Below the pieces are notes generated by a model that saw only the letters and a program-made list of their open reading frames with translations, had not been told where the DNA came from and ran no database searches. Made by a program: the position numbers and the translations under genes. A stretch of DNA of 64,000 bases from contig NZ_JAJUWY010000005.1 of the NCBI RefSeq assembly GCF_021390425.1, positions 62,001-126,000 on the forward strand, read 5' to 3'. Numbering within the stretch: position 1 is the first letter of the stretch; each line of letters begins with the position of its first letter. The stretch is from Lysobacter sp. GX 14042. Lineage in GTDB: Bacteria; Pseudomonadota; Gammaproteobacteria; Xanthomonadales; Xanthomonadaceae. Below are positions 36,458 through 48,763 of this stretch, in pieces.

Positions 36458-37647
36458 CCACCGAACCCAATCCCAACGCCGCCCGGCCGCCCCGGCCCGC
36501 GCCTGCCCCCGTCCGCGGACGGCGCCGCAAGGCACTGCTGATCCTCGCCCTGGTCATCGCGGTGGCCGGCATCGCCTGGGCCGCCTGGTACCTGTTGGTG
36601 GCGCGCTGGCACGAGTCAACCGACGATGCCTACGCCCAGGGCAACGTAGTCGCGGTCACCCCGCAGGTCGCCGGTACCGTGGTCAGCATCGGTGCCGACG
36701 ACGGCATGCGGGTCGAAGCCGGACAGGTGCTGGTGCAGCTCGACCCCAACGACGCGCAGGTCGCCTACGACCAGGCGGTCGCCAATCTCGCCGCCACCGT
36801 GCGCCAGGTGCGCGGGCTGTACAGCGCGGTGGAGTCCGGCGAGGCGGAACTGTCGGCGCAGCGGGTGGCGGTCACCCGGGCGCGGGCCGACGTGGCACGA
36901 CGCGAAGGGCTGGTCGCCAGTGGCGCGGTCTCGGCCGAGGAACTGGCTCACGCGCGCACCCAGCTGGACGCCGCCGAGGCCGCGCTGTCGGCCACCCGCG
37001 GGCAGCTCTCGCGCAGCCGGGCGCTGGTCGACGAGACCACCGTCGCCCGCCAGCCGCAGGTCCAGGCCGCCGCCGCACAGGTCCGCCGGGCCTGGCTGGA
37101 CCTGCAGCGCGCGCAGATCGTCGCCCCGGTGTCCGGCCACGTGGCGCGGCGCAGCGTGCAACTGGGCGAGCGCGTGCAGCCGGGCGCGGCGCTGATGACC
37201 GTGGTGCCGCTGGAGCAGATGTGGGTGGAGGCGAACTTCAAGGAAACCCAGCTGGCGAGGATGCGCATCGGCCAGCCGGTCACGGTGCGCGCCGACCTGT
37301 ACGGCGGCGACATCCGCTATACCGGGCACCTCGCCAGCCTGGGCATGGGCACCGGCAGCGCGTTCTCGCTGTTGCCGGCGCAGAACGCCAGCGGCAACTG
37401 GATCAAGATCGTCCAGCGGGTCCCGGTGCGCATCGAGCTCGATCCCGAACAGCTGGCCAGCCACCCGCTCCGGCTCGGGCTGAGCATGAGCGTGGAGGTC
37501 GACCTGCACGACCAGGACGGCGCGGTGCTGGCCGCGCAGCCGCCGACCCAGCCGGTGCTGAGCACCGACGCCTATGCCCGGCAGATCGCCGAGGTCGATG
37601 CGCTGATCGAGAAGATCGTGCACGACAACCTCGCCGCCCGCGGCTGA
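36454..37647 (+). CDS. Membrane-fusion protein of drug efflux pump (EmrA/HlyD family)
   Basis: 397 residues. One N-terminal membrane helix (ALLILALVIAVAGIAWAAWYLL), then the biotinyl-lipoyl-like half (STDDAYAQGNVVAVTPQVAG, the EmrA signature), a coiled-coil hairpin rich in Ala/Gln/Arg (about 95-210) and the second half APVSGHVARRSVQLGERVQPG. The beta-barrel contains VEANFKETQLARMRIGQPVTV. It bridges the inner-membrane transporter and the outer-membrane channel. Overlaps the channel gene by 4 bp; the transporter gene follows after 19 bp. Confidence 0.94.
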   Translation: MTTEPNPNAARPPRPAPAPVRGRRRKALLILALVIAVAGIAWAAWYLLVARWHESTDDAYAQGNVVAVTPQVAGTVVSIGADDGMRVEAGQVLVQLDPNDAQVAYDQAVANLAATVRQVRGLYSAVESGEAELSAQRVAVTRARADVARREGLVASGAVSAEELAHARTQLDAAEAALSATRGQLSRSRALVDETTVARQPQVQAAAAQVRRAWLDLQRAQIVAPVSGHVARRSVQLGERVQPGAALMTVVPLEQMWVEANFKETQLARMRIGQPVTVRADLYGGDIRYTGHLASLGMGTGSAFSLLPAQNASGNWIKIVQRVPVRIELDPEQLASHPLRLGLSMSVEVDLHDQDGAVLAAQPPTQPVLSTDAYARQIAEVDALIEKIVHDNLAARG

Positions 37648-37666
37648 GCCGCCCCCCGGAACACCG

Positions 37667-39226
37667 ATGGCCACCTCCCCCACCAAGCCTGCGACCGCCG
37701 GCGGCTTCGTCCCGCCCCACCTCGGCCTGACCACGGTCGCGCTGGCGCTCGCCTCGTTCATGCAGGTGCTGGACCTGACCATCGCCAACGTCTCGCTGCC
37801 GGCGATCACCGGCAACCTGGGCGGCAGCGGCAGCCAGGCGACCTGGGTGATCACCTCGTTCGCGGTCAGCAACGCGATCGCCCTGCCGTTGACCGGCTTC
37901 CTCACCCGCCGATTCGGCGAGCGCAAGCTGTTCATGTGGGCGACCGCCGCGTTCTCGGTGGCCTCGCTGCTGTGCGGACTGGCCGGCAGCATGGGCACGC
38001 TGGTCGGCGCCCGCGCCCTGCAGGGCTTCGTCGCCGGGCCGATGTACCCGATCACCCAGGCGCTGATGATCTCGGTCTATCCGCGGGAAAAACGCGGCCA
38101 GGCGATCGCCCTGCTGGCCATGGTCACCGTGGTGGCGCCGATCGCCGGGCCGATCCTGGGCGGCTGGATCACCGACAACTACAGCTGGGAGTGGATCTTC
38201 CTGATCAACGTGCCGATCGGGCTGTTCTGCAGCTTCGTGGTCGGGCGCCAGCTCAAGGGCCGCCCGGAACGGCTGGAGAAGCCGAAGATGGACTACGTCG
38301 GCCTGGCCACCCTGGTGCTGGGGGTGGGCGCGTTGCAGCTGGTGCTGGACCTGGGCAACGAGAAGGACTGGTTCGCCTCGACCGAGATCGTGGTGCTGTC
38401 GATCACCGCGGTGATCGCGCTGGCGGTGTTCCTGATCTGGGAGCTCACCGAGCGCGACCCGATCGTCAACCTGCGGCTGTTCCGCCACCGCAACTTCACC
38501 AGCGGCACCATCGCCATGGTGCTGGCCTATTCGGCGTTCTTCAGCGTCGGCCTGCTGGTGCCGCTGTGGCTGCAGCGCAACCTGGGCTACACCGCGATCT
38601 GGGCCGGCTTCGCCACCGCGCCGATCGGCGTGCTGCCGATCCTGCTGACCCCGCTGGTGGGCAAGTACGCGATGCGCTTCGACCTGCGCATGGTGGCCAG
38701 CGCGGCGTTCGTGGTGATGGCACTGACCAGCTTCCTGCGCGCCGGCTTCAACCTCGATGTCGACTTCCGCCACGTCGCCGAGGTGCAGCTGATCCAGGGC
38801 CTGGGGGTGGCGCTGTTCTTCATGCCGATATTGACCATCCTGCTGTCGGACCTGGAACCGCACGAGATCGCCGCCGGCTCGGGCCTGGCCACCTTCGTGC
38901 GCACCCTCGGCGGCAGCTTCGCTGCCTCGCTGACCACCTGGGGCTGGGGCCAGCGCAGCACCCTGCACCACGCCCAGCTGACCGCCCACATCGACGCCTA
39001 CGATCCGGCCATGCAGCAGACCGTGGCCCAGCTCGGCCAGGGCGACGTGCAGCGCGGGGCGATGATGCTGGACGGCATGATCGCCCAGCAGGCGACCCAG
39101 ATCGGCTTCAACGAGATCTTCCACCTGCTGGGCATCCTGTTCCTGGTGGTGATCGCCTTCGTCTGGCTGGCGAAGCCACCGTTCACCGCCAAGGGCGGAC
39201 CGGGGGCGGCCGCGGGCGGACACTGA
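37667..39226 (+). CDS. MFS drug efflux transporter (DHA2, EmrB family)
   Basis: 519 residues, 14 transmembrane helices expected. TM1 has the EmrB signature (LASFMQVLDLTIANVSLPAITG), then QATWVITSFAVSNAIALPLTGFL, the motif A loop TRRFGERKLFMW and the motif C helix with VVAPIAGPILGGWITDNYSWEWIFLINVPIG. Drug/proton antiport at the inner membrane. With the upstream adaptor and channel it forms a complete EmrAB-TolC-like pump under MarR control. It is convergent with radA, 19 bp apart. Confidence 0.95.
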   Translation: MATSPTKPATAGGFVPPHLGLTTVALALASFMQVLDLTIANVSLPAITGNLGGSGSQATWVITSFAVSNAIALPLTGFLTRRFGERKLFMWATAAFSVASLLCGLAGSMGTLVGARALQGFVAGPMYPITQALMISVYPREKRGQAIALLAMVTVVAPIAGPILGGWITDNYSWEWIFLINVPIGLFCSFVVGRQLKGRPERLEKPKMDYVGLATLVLGVGALQLVLDLGNEKDWFASTEIVVLSITAVIALAVFLIWELTERDPIVNLRLFRHRNFTSGTIAMVLAYSAFFSVGLLVPLWLQRNLGYTAIWAGFATAPIGVLPILLTPLVGKYAMRFDLRMVASAAFVVMALTSFLRAGFNLDVDFRHVAEVQLIQGLGVALFFMPILTILLSDLEPHEIAAGSGLATFVRTLGGSFAASLTTWGWGQRSTLHHAQLTAHIDAYDPAMQQTVAQLGQGDVQRGAMMLDGMIAQQATQIGFNEIFHLLGILFLVVIAFVWLAKPPFTAKGGPGAAAGGH

Positions 39227-39245
39227 CGGCGTATTTGCGGGTGAA

Positions 39246-40658
39246 TCAGGAGGCGGCTTCCAGGGCCTCGGCCAGGGTGCGGACCGGGACGATTTCCAGC
39301 TCGCCCAGTTTCCCGCTCTTGGGCGCATTCGCTTTCGGCACGATCGCCCGCCGGAAACCATGCGTCGCCGCCTCCTTCAGCCGGTCCTCGCCGTTGGGCA
39401 CCGGGCGGATCTCGCCCGACAGGCCGACCTCGCCGAAGGCGATCGTGCGCTCGGCCAGCGGCCGGTCCTGCAGGCTGGACAGCACCGCCAGCAGCACCGG
39501 CAGGTCGGCGGCGGTCTCCTGCACGCGGATGCCGCCGACCACGTTGACGAACACGTCCTGGTCGCCGGTCGCCACCCCGCCGTGGCGGTGCAGCACCGCC
39601 AGCAGCATCGCCAGCCGGTTGCCCTCCAGGCCCACCGCCACCCGCCGGGGGTTGCCCAGCGGCGAGGAATCCACCAGCGCCTGCACCTCGACCATCAACG
39701 GCCGGGTGCCTTCGCGGGTGACCATCACGCAGCTGCCCGGCTGCGGGCCGCTGCTGCCGGACAGGAAGATCGCCGAGGGGTTGGGCACCTCGCGCAGGCC
39801 CTTGTCGCCCATCGCGAACACACCCAGCTCGTTGACCGCGCCGAAGCGGTTCTTGAACGCCCGCAGCACCCGGAACCGGCTGCCGGACTCGCCCTCGAAG
39901 TACAGCACCGCATCGACCATGTGCTCGAGCACCCGCGGCCCGGCGATGCCGCCCTCCTTGGTCACGTGGCCGACCAGGAACACCGCGGTGCCGGTCTCCT
40001 TGGCATAGCGCACAAGCCGCGCCGCGCTCTCGCGCACCTGGCTCACCGAGCCGGGCGCGGCGGTCAGCGACTCGGTCCACAGCGTCTGCACCGAGTCGGC
40101 GACGATCAGGCCCGGCTTCATCGCCGCCGCCTGCTCCAGGATGCGCTCGATGCCGGTCTCGGCCAGCGCACTGACCCCGTCCAGCGGCAGCCCCAGGCGC
40201 GAGCCGCGGCCGGCGACCTGGCCCAGCGACTCCTCGCCGGTGACATACAGCGACGGCAGGCGCCCACCCATGGTCGCGACCGCCTGCAGCAACAGGGTCG
40301 ACTTGCCGATGCCCGGGTCACCGCCGACCAGCACCACCGCGCCGGGCACCAGCCCGCCCCCCAGCACCCGGTCGAGCTCGCCGATGCCGGTGGAGACCCG
40401 CGCCTCTTCCGAGTACTGCACGTCCTTGAGCGCGGTGACCTTCGGCGGATCGACCTTGCCGGCCCAGCCACTGCGCCGCGCCGGCGCACCCGCCTTCACC
40501 GCGGCAGCGGGCTCGACCACGAACTCCGACAGCGTGTTCCACTCCCCGCAGCCGGCGCACTGGCCCTGCCACTTGGAATGGTCCTCGCCGCACTCGCTGC
40601 AGACGTAGGCAACCTTGGCCCTGGCGGCCGTGCGGGGGGACTTGCTGGCAATCGACAT
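39246..40658 (-). CDS. radA: DNA repair protein RadA (Sms)
   Basis: 470 residues. N-terminal four-cysteine zinc finger (YVCSECGEDHSKWQGQC followed by GCGEW), RecA-like ATPase with GGDPGIGKSTLLLQ, the RadA-specific FKNRFGAVNELGVF motif (KNRFG), and a C-terminal Lon-protease-like domain (SSPLGNPRRVAVGLEGNRLAMLLAVL). RadA is a helicase-like factor for branch migration in recombination. The start MSIASKSPRT was preferred over an upstream extension of 11 residues. Confidence 0.96.
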   Translation of the reverse strand: MSIASKSPRTAARAKVAYVCSECGEDHSKWQGQCAGCGEWNTLSEFVVEPAAAVKAGAPARRSGWAGKVDPPKVTALKDVQYSEEARVSTGIGELDRVLGGGLVPGAVVLVGGDPGIGKSTLLLQAVATMGGRLPSLYVTGEESLGQVAGRGSRLGLPLDGVSALAETGIERILEQAAAMKPGLIVADSVQTLWTESLTAAPGSVSQVRESAARLVRYAKETGTAVFLVGHVTKEGGIAGPRVLEHMVDAVLYFEGESGSRFRVLRAFKNRFGAVNELGVFAMGDKGLREVPNPSAIFLSGSSGPQPGSCVMVTREGTRPLMVEVQALVDSSPLGNPRRVAVGLEGNRLAMLLAVLHRHGGVATGDQDVFVNVVGGIRVQETAADLPVLLAVLSSLQDRPLAERTIAFGEVGLSGEIRPVPNGEDRLKEAATHGFRRAIVPKANAPKSGKLGELEIVPVRTLAEALEAAS

Positions 40659-40732
40659 GGGCGTGGCGGCGTGGCTTAAGCGGGCGATCAATGTATCCCG
40701 CCCCCGTCGCCGCCGCTGCGACGGCGCATGCC

Positions 40733-40757
40733 GCAGGGCGCGAAAGCCGCCCTACGT
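40733..40757. repeat. Degenerate GGCGC repeat providing the DUF808 stop codon
   Basis: Plus strand CAGGGCGCGAAAGCCGCCCTACG-like sequence; GGGCG...CGCCC arms around GCGAAAGC. On the minus strand the ACGTAGGGC end supplies the in-frame TAG that ends the DUF808 gene. Confidence 0.5.
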
Positions 40758-41666
40758 GGTCGCGGGGGTTTTGCCGCGCACGTGCTTGATCCCCTGGACC
40801 ACCAGCAGGACGGCCAGGCCGGCCAGGATCCCGAACACGGCATTGGCGAGGTTCTCCACCAGCCAGTCGACCGCGCCCGCGGGCACGAACGACAGGATGA
40901 AGTGGTGCACCGCCGGGATCGAGTGCACCAGGATGCCGCCACCGACGAGGAACATCGCTGCGGTCCCGGCGATCGACAGGCCCCGCATCAGCCACGGCGT
41001 CGCGGTGACCAACCAGCCGCCGACCGGTGCCAGCACGCCGCCGCGGCGGCAAAGCAACAGGCCGAGATCGTCCAGTTTCACGATCCCGCCCACCAGGCCG
41101 TAGACCACCACCACCATTCCCACGGCCACCAGTGCGAGCACGATCAGCTGCTGCATCACGGCCTGCCCGGCGACCACGCCGAGGGTCAGCACAATGATCT
41201 CGGCCGACAGGATGAAATCAGTGCGGATCGCGCCCTTCACCTTCCGGCGCTCGAATGCGACCGGATCGACATTCCCGTCAGCCAGCGCCTGCACGCGCTC
41301 CGCGTGCCGCTGCGCATCCTCTTCCTTCGAGTGCAGGAAGCGGTGGGCCAGTTTCTCCACGCCCTCGTAGCAGAGGAAGGCGCCACCGGCCATCATCAAC
41401 GGCGTGATCAGCCACGGCAGCCAGGCACTGATGGCCAGCGCGCCGGGCACCAGGATCGTTTTGTTGACCAGTGCGCCCTTGGCCACCGCGGCCACCACCG
41501 GCAGCTCACGCGCCGCGGTGACCCCCGTCACCTGCTGCGCATTGAGCGCCAGGTCATCGCCCAGCACCCCGGCGGTCTTCTTGGCCGCGACCTTGGCCAG
41601 GATCGAAACGTCATCGAGCAGCGTGGCGATGTCGTCAAGGAGGGTGAACAGGCTGGCGCCGGCCAT
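40752..41666 (-). CDS. DUF808 (YedI-like) inner-membrane protein
   Basis: 304 residues. The DUF808 N-terminus MAGASLFTLLDDIATLLDDV is followed by AKKTAGVLGDDLALNAQQVTG, and there are about six hydrophobic helices ([54 protein letters not shown]). Function is unknown; E. coli YedI is the reference member. The ATG at 41666 gives the family N-terminus. Its stop codon lies in a degenerate repeat. It is downstream of, but 64 bp from, the epimerase gene on the same strand. Confidence 0.88.
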   Translation of the reverse strand: MAGASLFTLLDDIATLLDDVSILAKVAAKKTAGVLGDDLALNAQQVTGVTAARELPVVAAVAKGALVNKTILVPGALAISAWLPWLITPLMMAGGAFLCYEGVEKLAHRFLHSKEEDAQRHAERVQALADGNVDPVAFERRKVKGAIRTDFILSAEIIVLTLGVVAGQAVMQQLIVLALVAVGMVVVVYGLVGGIVKLDDLGLLLCRRGGVLAPVGGWLVTATPWLMRGLSIAGTAAMFLVGGGILVHSIPAVHHFILSFVPAGAVDWLVENLANAVFGILAGLAVLLVVQGIKHVRGKTPATT

Positions 41667-41729
41667 GGGGTGTCCCGGATTGCACGTTCCGCCGATTGTC
41701 CACGACACCCGTGAGGGCCGCGAGTCCGG

Positions 41730-42770
41730 TCAGCCCAGGTGCCGCACGTACCAGGGCATCGCCTCCGCCAGCCCTTGCGCGAGGCGATGCGTCGGCACAT
41801 AGCCGAGCAGCTCGCGCGCAAGTGAGACATCGGCCAGCGAGTGGCGCACATCCCCAGGACGGAAGTCGCGATACACCGGCTCGCGGGCGTACTCCACACC
41901 ACACCGGCGCAGTGCCCCACGGATCGCATCGAACAACTGGCGCAAGGTGTTCCGGTCGCCGGCGGCCATGTTGTAGACGCGGGTGCGCGCCCCGTCGGTC
42001 GCGGTGGCCGCCAGCAGGTTCGCCTGTATCGCGTTCTCGACGAACGTGAAGTCACGGCTGGTCTCGCCGTCACCATTGATCACCACGTCCTCGCCGCGGA
42101 TCATCGCCGCGGTCCATTTGGGGATCACCGCCGCGTACGCACCGGCCGGGGTCTGCCGCCTGCCGAACACGTTGAAGTACCTCAGGCCGATGCTCTGGAA
42201 GCCGTAGCTGCCGGCGAACACGTCCGCGTACAACTCATTGACGTACTTGGTCACCGCATAGGGCGACAGCGGCTTGCCGATGCGGTCCTCCACCTTCGGC
42301 AGCGCGGGGTGGTCGCCGTAGGTGGAACTGCTGGCCGCGTAGGTGAAGCTGGCCACCCCGGCGTCGCGGGCAGCCACCAGCATGTTGAGGAAGCCGTCGA
42401 TATTGGCGCGGTTGGTGGCGATCGGGTCGGCGAGCGAACGCGGTACCGAGCCGAGCGCCGCCTGGTGCAGGACGTGCTCCGCGCCGTCGCAGGCGCGCTG
42501 GCAGGTGTCCAGCCGGCAGACATCGCCTTCGATGAAGCGGAAGCGGGCCCATTGCGCAGGCGTCACCAGCCCTCGCACTTCATCCAGGTTGTGCCGGAAC
42601 CCGGTGGCGAAGTTGTCCAGACCTACCACCTGCTGGTCCAGGCGCAACAACGCCTCCAGCAGGTTGGAGCCAATGAAGCCGGCACACCCGGTGAGCAGCC
42701 AGTGGCGCGGGCGATCCCGCAACTCCGCCTGCACGCGCGCATAGGCGGTGGCGCAGGCGGCCCCGCTCAC
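41730..42770 (-). CDS. UDP-N-acetylglucosamine (or its uronate) C4-epimerase, WbpP/TviC type
   Basis: 346 residues of the extended short-chain dehydrogenase family. NAD site [16 protein letters not shown], catalytic Ser in [11 protein letters not shown] and Tyr/Lys in YAVTKYVNE. The N-terminal 25-residue lead ([18 protein letters not shown]) and [10 protein letters not shown] fit WbpP/TviC, which convert UDP-GlcNAc to UDP-GalNAc or the matching uronates. The GTG start overlaps the dehydrogenase stop by 4 bp. Together the pair would make UDP-GalNAcA for O-antigen or capsule. Confidence 0.9.
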   Translation of the reverse strand: MSGAACATAYARVQAELRDRPRHWLLTGCAGFIGSNLLEALLRLDQQVVGLDNFATGFRHNLDEVRGLVTPAQWARFRFIEGDVCRLDTCQRACDGAEHVLHQAALGSVPRSLADPIATNRANIDGFLNMLVAARDAGVASFTYAASSSTYGDHPALPKVEDRIGKPLSPYAVTKYVNELYADVFAGSYGFQSIGLRYFNVFGRRQTPAGAYAAVIPKWTAAMIRGEDVVINGDGETSRDFTFVENAIQANLLAATATDGARTRVYNMAAGDRNTLRQLFDAIRGALRRCGVEYAREPVYRDFRPGDVRHSLADVSLARELLGYVPTHRLAQGLAEAMPWYVRHLG

Positions 42771-44044
42771 AGCCGCCCGTCCACGGCGTCCCTCGGCAGC
42801 AGACCCTTTACGTCGTACACCACGCCCCCGTCGCAGGTGAGCCGCCGCACGCCAGCGGACGCAAGGTCGCGGAATTCGCGATGCGCGACAGTCAGCACCA
42901 CTGCGTCGTACCCGCCGGTCACCGGCTGGCTGATCAGCTCAATCCCGTATTCACGCATGGCCTCGTCCGGGTCCACCCACGGGTCGTGGACGTCCACCTG
43001 CACGCTGTAGCCCTGCAAGGCACCGATGATGTCCACCACCCGGGTGTTGCGCAGGTCCGGGCAGTTCTCCTTGAACGCCAGTCCCAGCACCAGCACTCTC
43101 GCGCGGGCCGGGTTGATGCCCTTGCGCACCATCAGGCGGATCACCTCGCCCGCCACGTAGGGTCCCATCCCGTCGTTGGTACGCCGTCCGGCGAGGATCA
43201 CGTCAGGGTGGTGCCCCACCTCCTGCGCCTTGTGGGTCAGGTAATACGGATCGACGCTGATGCAGTGCCCGCCCACCAGGCCCGGCCGGAATGGCAGGAA
43301 GTTCCACTTGGTCCCGGCCGCCTCCAGCACTTCCAGGGTGTCGATCCCCAGCTTGTTGAACAGGATAGCCAGGTCATTGACAAGGGCTATGTTGAGGTCG
43401 CGCTGGGTGTTTTCGATCACCTTGGCCGCCTCGGCCACCTTGATGCTGCTGGCCTTGTGGGTACCGGCGGTGATGACGCTGGCATACAGCGCGTCGATGA
43501 AGTCCGCGGCCTCCGGGGTGGAGCCCGAGGTGACCTTCAGGATGCTGGTGACCCGATGCGCCTTGTCGCCCGGGTTGATCCTCTCCGGGCTGTAGCCAAC
43601 AAAGAAGTCCCGGTTGAACACCAGGCCCGACACACGCTCCAGGACCGGAACACACACCTCTTCGGTGCAGCCGGGGTAGACCGTGGATTCGTACACCACC
43701 ACGTCACCGCGCTCCAGCACCTGGCCCAGCGCCTCGCTTGCCCGGGTCAACGGCGTCAGGTCCGGGCGCTTGGCCGAATCGATCGGCGTGGGTACGGTGA
43801 CGATGAAGACGTTGCAGCTGCGCAGGTCCTCTGTCTGGCCGGTGAAGCGCAGCTGCGCCGCAGTGGCGAGCTCCTGTCCATCAACCTCGAGCGTACGGTC
43901 GTGCCCGGCCCGCAACTCATCGATCCGGGCCGGATTGATGTCGAACCCCACTGTCTCGTAGTGCTTGCCGAACTCCACGGCCAGCGGCAAGCCGACATAA
44001 CCCAGGCCAATGATGGCCAGGCGAGCGTTGTCGATGGAAGGCAT
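42767..44044 (-). CDS. UDP-N-acetyl-amino-sugar 6-dehydrogenase, WbpO/TviB type
   Basis: 425 residues. N-terminal NAD fold [27 protein letters not shown], central domain [24 protein letters not shown], and catalytic Cys in [17 protein letters not shown]. It oxidises C6 of UDP-HexNAc twice with NAD to the uronate. The C-terminal domain has [20 protein letters not shown]. The start at 44044 gives the short [12 protein letters not shown] lead. It is transcribed from just downstream of tRNA-Thr and is coupled to the epimerase gene; no glycosyltransferase lies next to the pair in this window. Confidence 0.92.
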   Translation of the reverse strand: MPSIDNARLAIIGLGYVGLPLAVEFGKHYETVGFDINPARIDELRAGHDRTLEVDGQELATAAQLRFTGQTEDLRSCNVFIVTVPTPIDSAKRPDLTPLTRASEALGQVLERGDVVVYESTVYPGCTEEVCVPVLERVSGLVFNRDFFVGYSPERINPGDKAHRVTSILKVTSGSTPEAADFIDALYASVITAGTHKASSIKVAEAAKVIENTQRDLNIALVNDLAILFNKLGIDTLEVLEAAGTKWNFLPFRPGLVGGHCISVDPYYLTHKAQEVGHHPDVILAGRRTNDGMGPYVAGEVIRLMVRKGINPARARVLVLGLAFKENCPDLRNTRVVDIIGALQGYSVQVDVHDPWVDPDEAMREYGIELISQPVTGGYDAVVLTVAHREFRDLASAGVRRLTCDGGVVYDVKGLLPRDAVDGRL

Positions 44045-44169
44045 GCGATCCCCGGCCCCTGATTGCTCGTGCAAGACTGCAATCACTGTAAACGCAACTG
44101 CTGCCGATCAGGTGCCACCGCCGTCCGCGGCGGCATGGCAACGCGGATCAGTGACGGGTATCGCGAATT

Positions 44170-44245
<76 letters not shown>

Positions 44246-44256
44246 AAAGAAGCGGA

Positions 44257-44286
44257 ATTGTAGGTGTCCGGGTCCAGCAGGGTCAA
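44257..44286 (-). promoter_or_regulatory. Promoter of tRNA-Thr
   Basis: On the minus strand TTGACC and TACAAT are separated by 18 bp, and the -10 ends 11 bp before the tRNA 5' end. Strong agreement with sigma-70. Confidence 0.75.
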
Positions 44287-44349
44287 CGCGGCATCCGATG
44301 GGGCGGGTGCGCCCGGGTCTCTGGCGCGATCAGCGGAAGGCCAGGCGGG

Positions 44350-45303
44350 TCAGGCCTCCACCAGCCGGATCCGCAGTTCGCGCGGCAGCGCGAAGACCAT
44401 GTTCTCCGGCTCGCCCTGCAGTTCCTCCAGCGAACCGGCGCCGAGCTCGCGCAGGCGGTCGATCACCCCGCGCACCAGCACGTCCGGCGCCGAGGCACCG
44501 GCGGTGACGCCCACGTGCCTGCGACCGGCGACCCAGGCCGGGTCGACCTCCCCGGCGCCGTCGATCAGGTAGGACTCCACGCCCTCGCGCTCGGCGAGCT
44601 CACGCAGGCGATTGGAGTTGGAGCTGTTGACCGAGCCGACCACCAGGATCAGGTCGCAGCGCCGGGCCAGCTCGCGCACCGCGTCCTGGCGGTTCTGGGT
44701 GGCGTAGCAGATGTCGTCGTTGCGCGGGCCCTGGATCGCCGGGAAGCGCTGGCGCAGGGCCTCGATGATCTCCAGCGTGTCGTCGACCGACAGCGTGGTC
44801 TGCGTGGTGTAGGCGATGTTGCCCGGCTGCGACGGCGCCAGCGTGGCGACATCGTCCAGGTTCTCGACCAGGTAGATGTTCCCGGTGCCGTCATTGCGCT
44901 GCCACTGGCCCATGGTGCCCTCCACCTCCGGGTGGCCGGCATGGCCGATCAGCACCATGTCGTGTCCGGCGCGGCAGTGCCGGGTGACCTCCATGTGGAC
45001 CTTGGTCACCAGCGGACAGGTGGCGTCGAACACCTTCAACCGCCGCCGTTCCGCCTCGGCGCGAACCGCCTTGGACACCCCGTGGGCGCTGAAGATGACC
45101 GTGTTGCCGTCGGGCACCTCGTCGAGCTCCTCGACGAAGATCGCCCCGCGCGCCTTGAGGTCATCGACCACGAACTTGTTGTGCACCACCTCGTGGCGCA
45201 CGTAGATCGGCGCCCCGAGCGTTTCGAGCGCCCGGTTGACGATCTCGATCGCGCGGTCGACACCGGCGCAGAAGCCGCGGGGGTTGGCGAGGATGACGTC
45301 CAT
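44350..45303 (-). CDS. ispH: 4-hydroxy-3-methylbut-2-enyl diphosphate reductase IspH
   Basis: 317 residues. The three iron-sulfur cysteines are in [24 protein letters not shown] and [27 protein letters not shown] and [16 protein letters not shown] are further family signatures. It is the last enzyme of the MEP isoprenoid pathway, giving IPP and DMAPP. The start at 45303 gives [10 protein letters not shown]. It is last in the run ribF-ileS-lspA-ispH, a conserved gammaproteobacterial order. Confidence 0.97.
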   Translation of the reverse strand: MDVILANPRGFCAGVDRAIEIVNRALETLGAPIYVRHEVVHNKFVVDDLKARGAIFVEELDEVPDGNTVIFSAHGVSKAVRAEAERRRLKVFDATCPLVTKVHMEVTRHCRAGHDMVLIGHAGHPEVEGTMGQWQRNDGTGNIYLVENLDDVATLAPSQPGNIAYTTQTTLSVDDTLEIIEALRQRFPAIQGPRNDDICYATQNRQDAVRELARRCDLILVVGSVNSSNSNRLRELAEREGVESYLIDGAGEVDPAWVAGRRHVGVTAGASAPDVLVRGVIDRLRELGAGSLEELQGEPENMVFALPRELRIRLVEA

Positions 45304-45333
45304 GGCGCACATGATACGCGGCACGCACCGCAT

Positions 45334-45351
45334 CGCGCCCTACGGGGCGCG
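45334..45351. repeat. Degenerate GGCGC repeat providing the lspA stop codon
   Basis: CGCGCCC-TACG-GGGCGCG hairpin. The minus-strand CGTAGGGCGCG end supplies the in-frame TAG of lspA, exactly as another degenerate copy does for the DUF808 gene. Confidence 0.5.
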
Positions 45352-45840
45352 GGACCTGGAGTTCGTGCCGAAGAAGCCGAACAGGGCTATGCCGATGGCG
45401 CCGCCCACGATCGCGGCGTCGGCGATGTTGAACGCCGGCCAGTAGTAGTCGCCGACGTACCACTGGATGAAGTCGACGACGTGCCCGTGCAGCATCCGGT
45501 CGATGACGTTGCCGATCGCCCCGCCGATCACCAGGGCGAACGGCAGCGCGGTCTTCCAGTCATTGCGGCGGGTGCGGGTGAGCCAGAAGGCGAGCAGGCC
45601 GCTGATGGCCACGGCCAGCGCCAGGAAGAAGTACTTCTGCCAGCCACCGGCATCACTGAGGAAGCTGAAGGCCGCGCCGGTGTTGTAGGTGCGGTACCAG
45701 TTCCAGAAGCCGTCGATCACCGGGATGGCGGTGTATTCCGGCAGCGAGGCGAGCACCCAGGCCTTGGTGAGCTGATCAAGGACCAGGACCACCGCGGAAA
45801 GGATGAGCCAGACAGCGGCGTTGGGCTTCTTGTCGATCAT
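45340..45840 (-). CDS. lspA: Lipoprotein signal peptidase LspA
   Basis: 166 residues, four transmembrane helices. The aspartyl-protease pair is in [14 protein letters not shown] and [21 protein letters not shown] is the third signature. It removes signal peptides of lipidated prolipoproteins at the inner membrane; the efflux channel, the oxidase subunit II and the LpoA-like protein in this window would be substrates. It lies 31 bp downstream of ileS. Confidence 0.97.
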   Translation of the reverse strand: MIDKKPNAAVWLILSAVVLVLDQLTKAWVLASLPEYTAIPVIDGFWNWYRTYNTGAAFSFLSDAGGWQKYFFLALAVAISGLLAFWLTRTRRNDWKTALPFALVIGGAIGNVIDRMLHGHVVDFIQWYVGDYYWPAFNIADAAIVGGAIGIALFGFFGTNSRSRAP

Positions 45841-45871
45841 GGAGGATCCGGCCTGTTGTCCCTTGTTCCGC

Positions 45872-48759
<2,888 letters not shown>

Positions 48760-48763
<4 letters not shown>

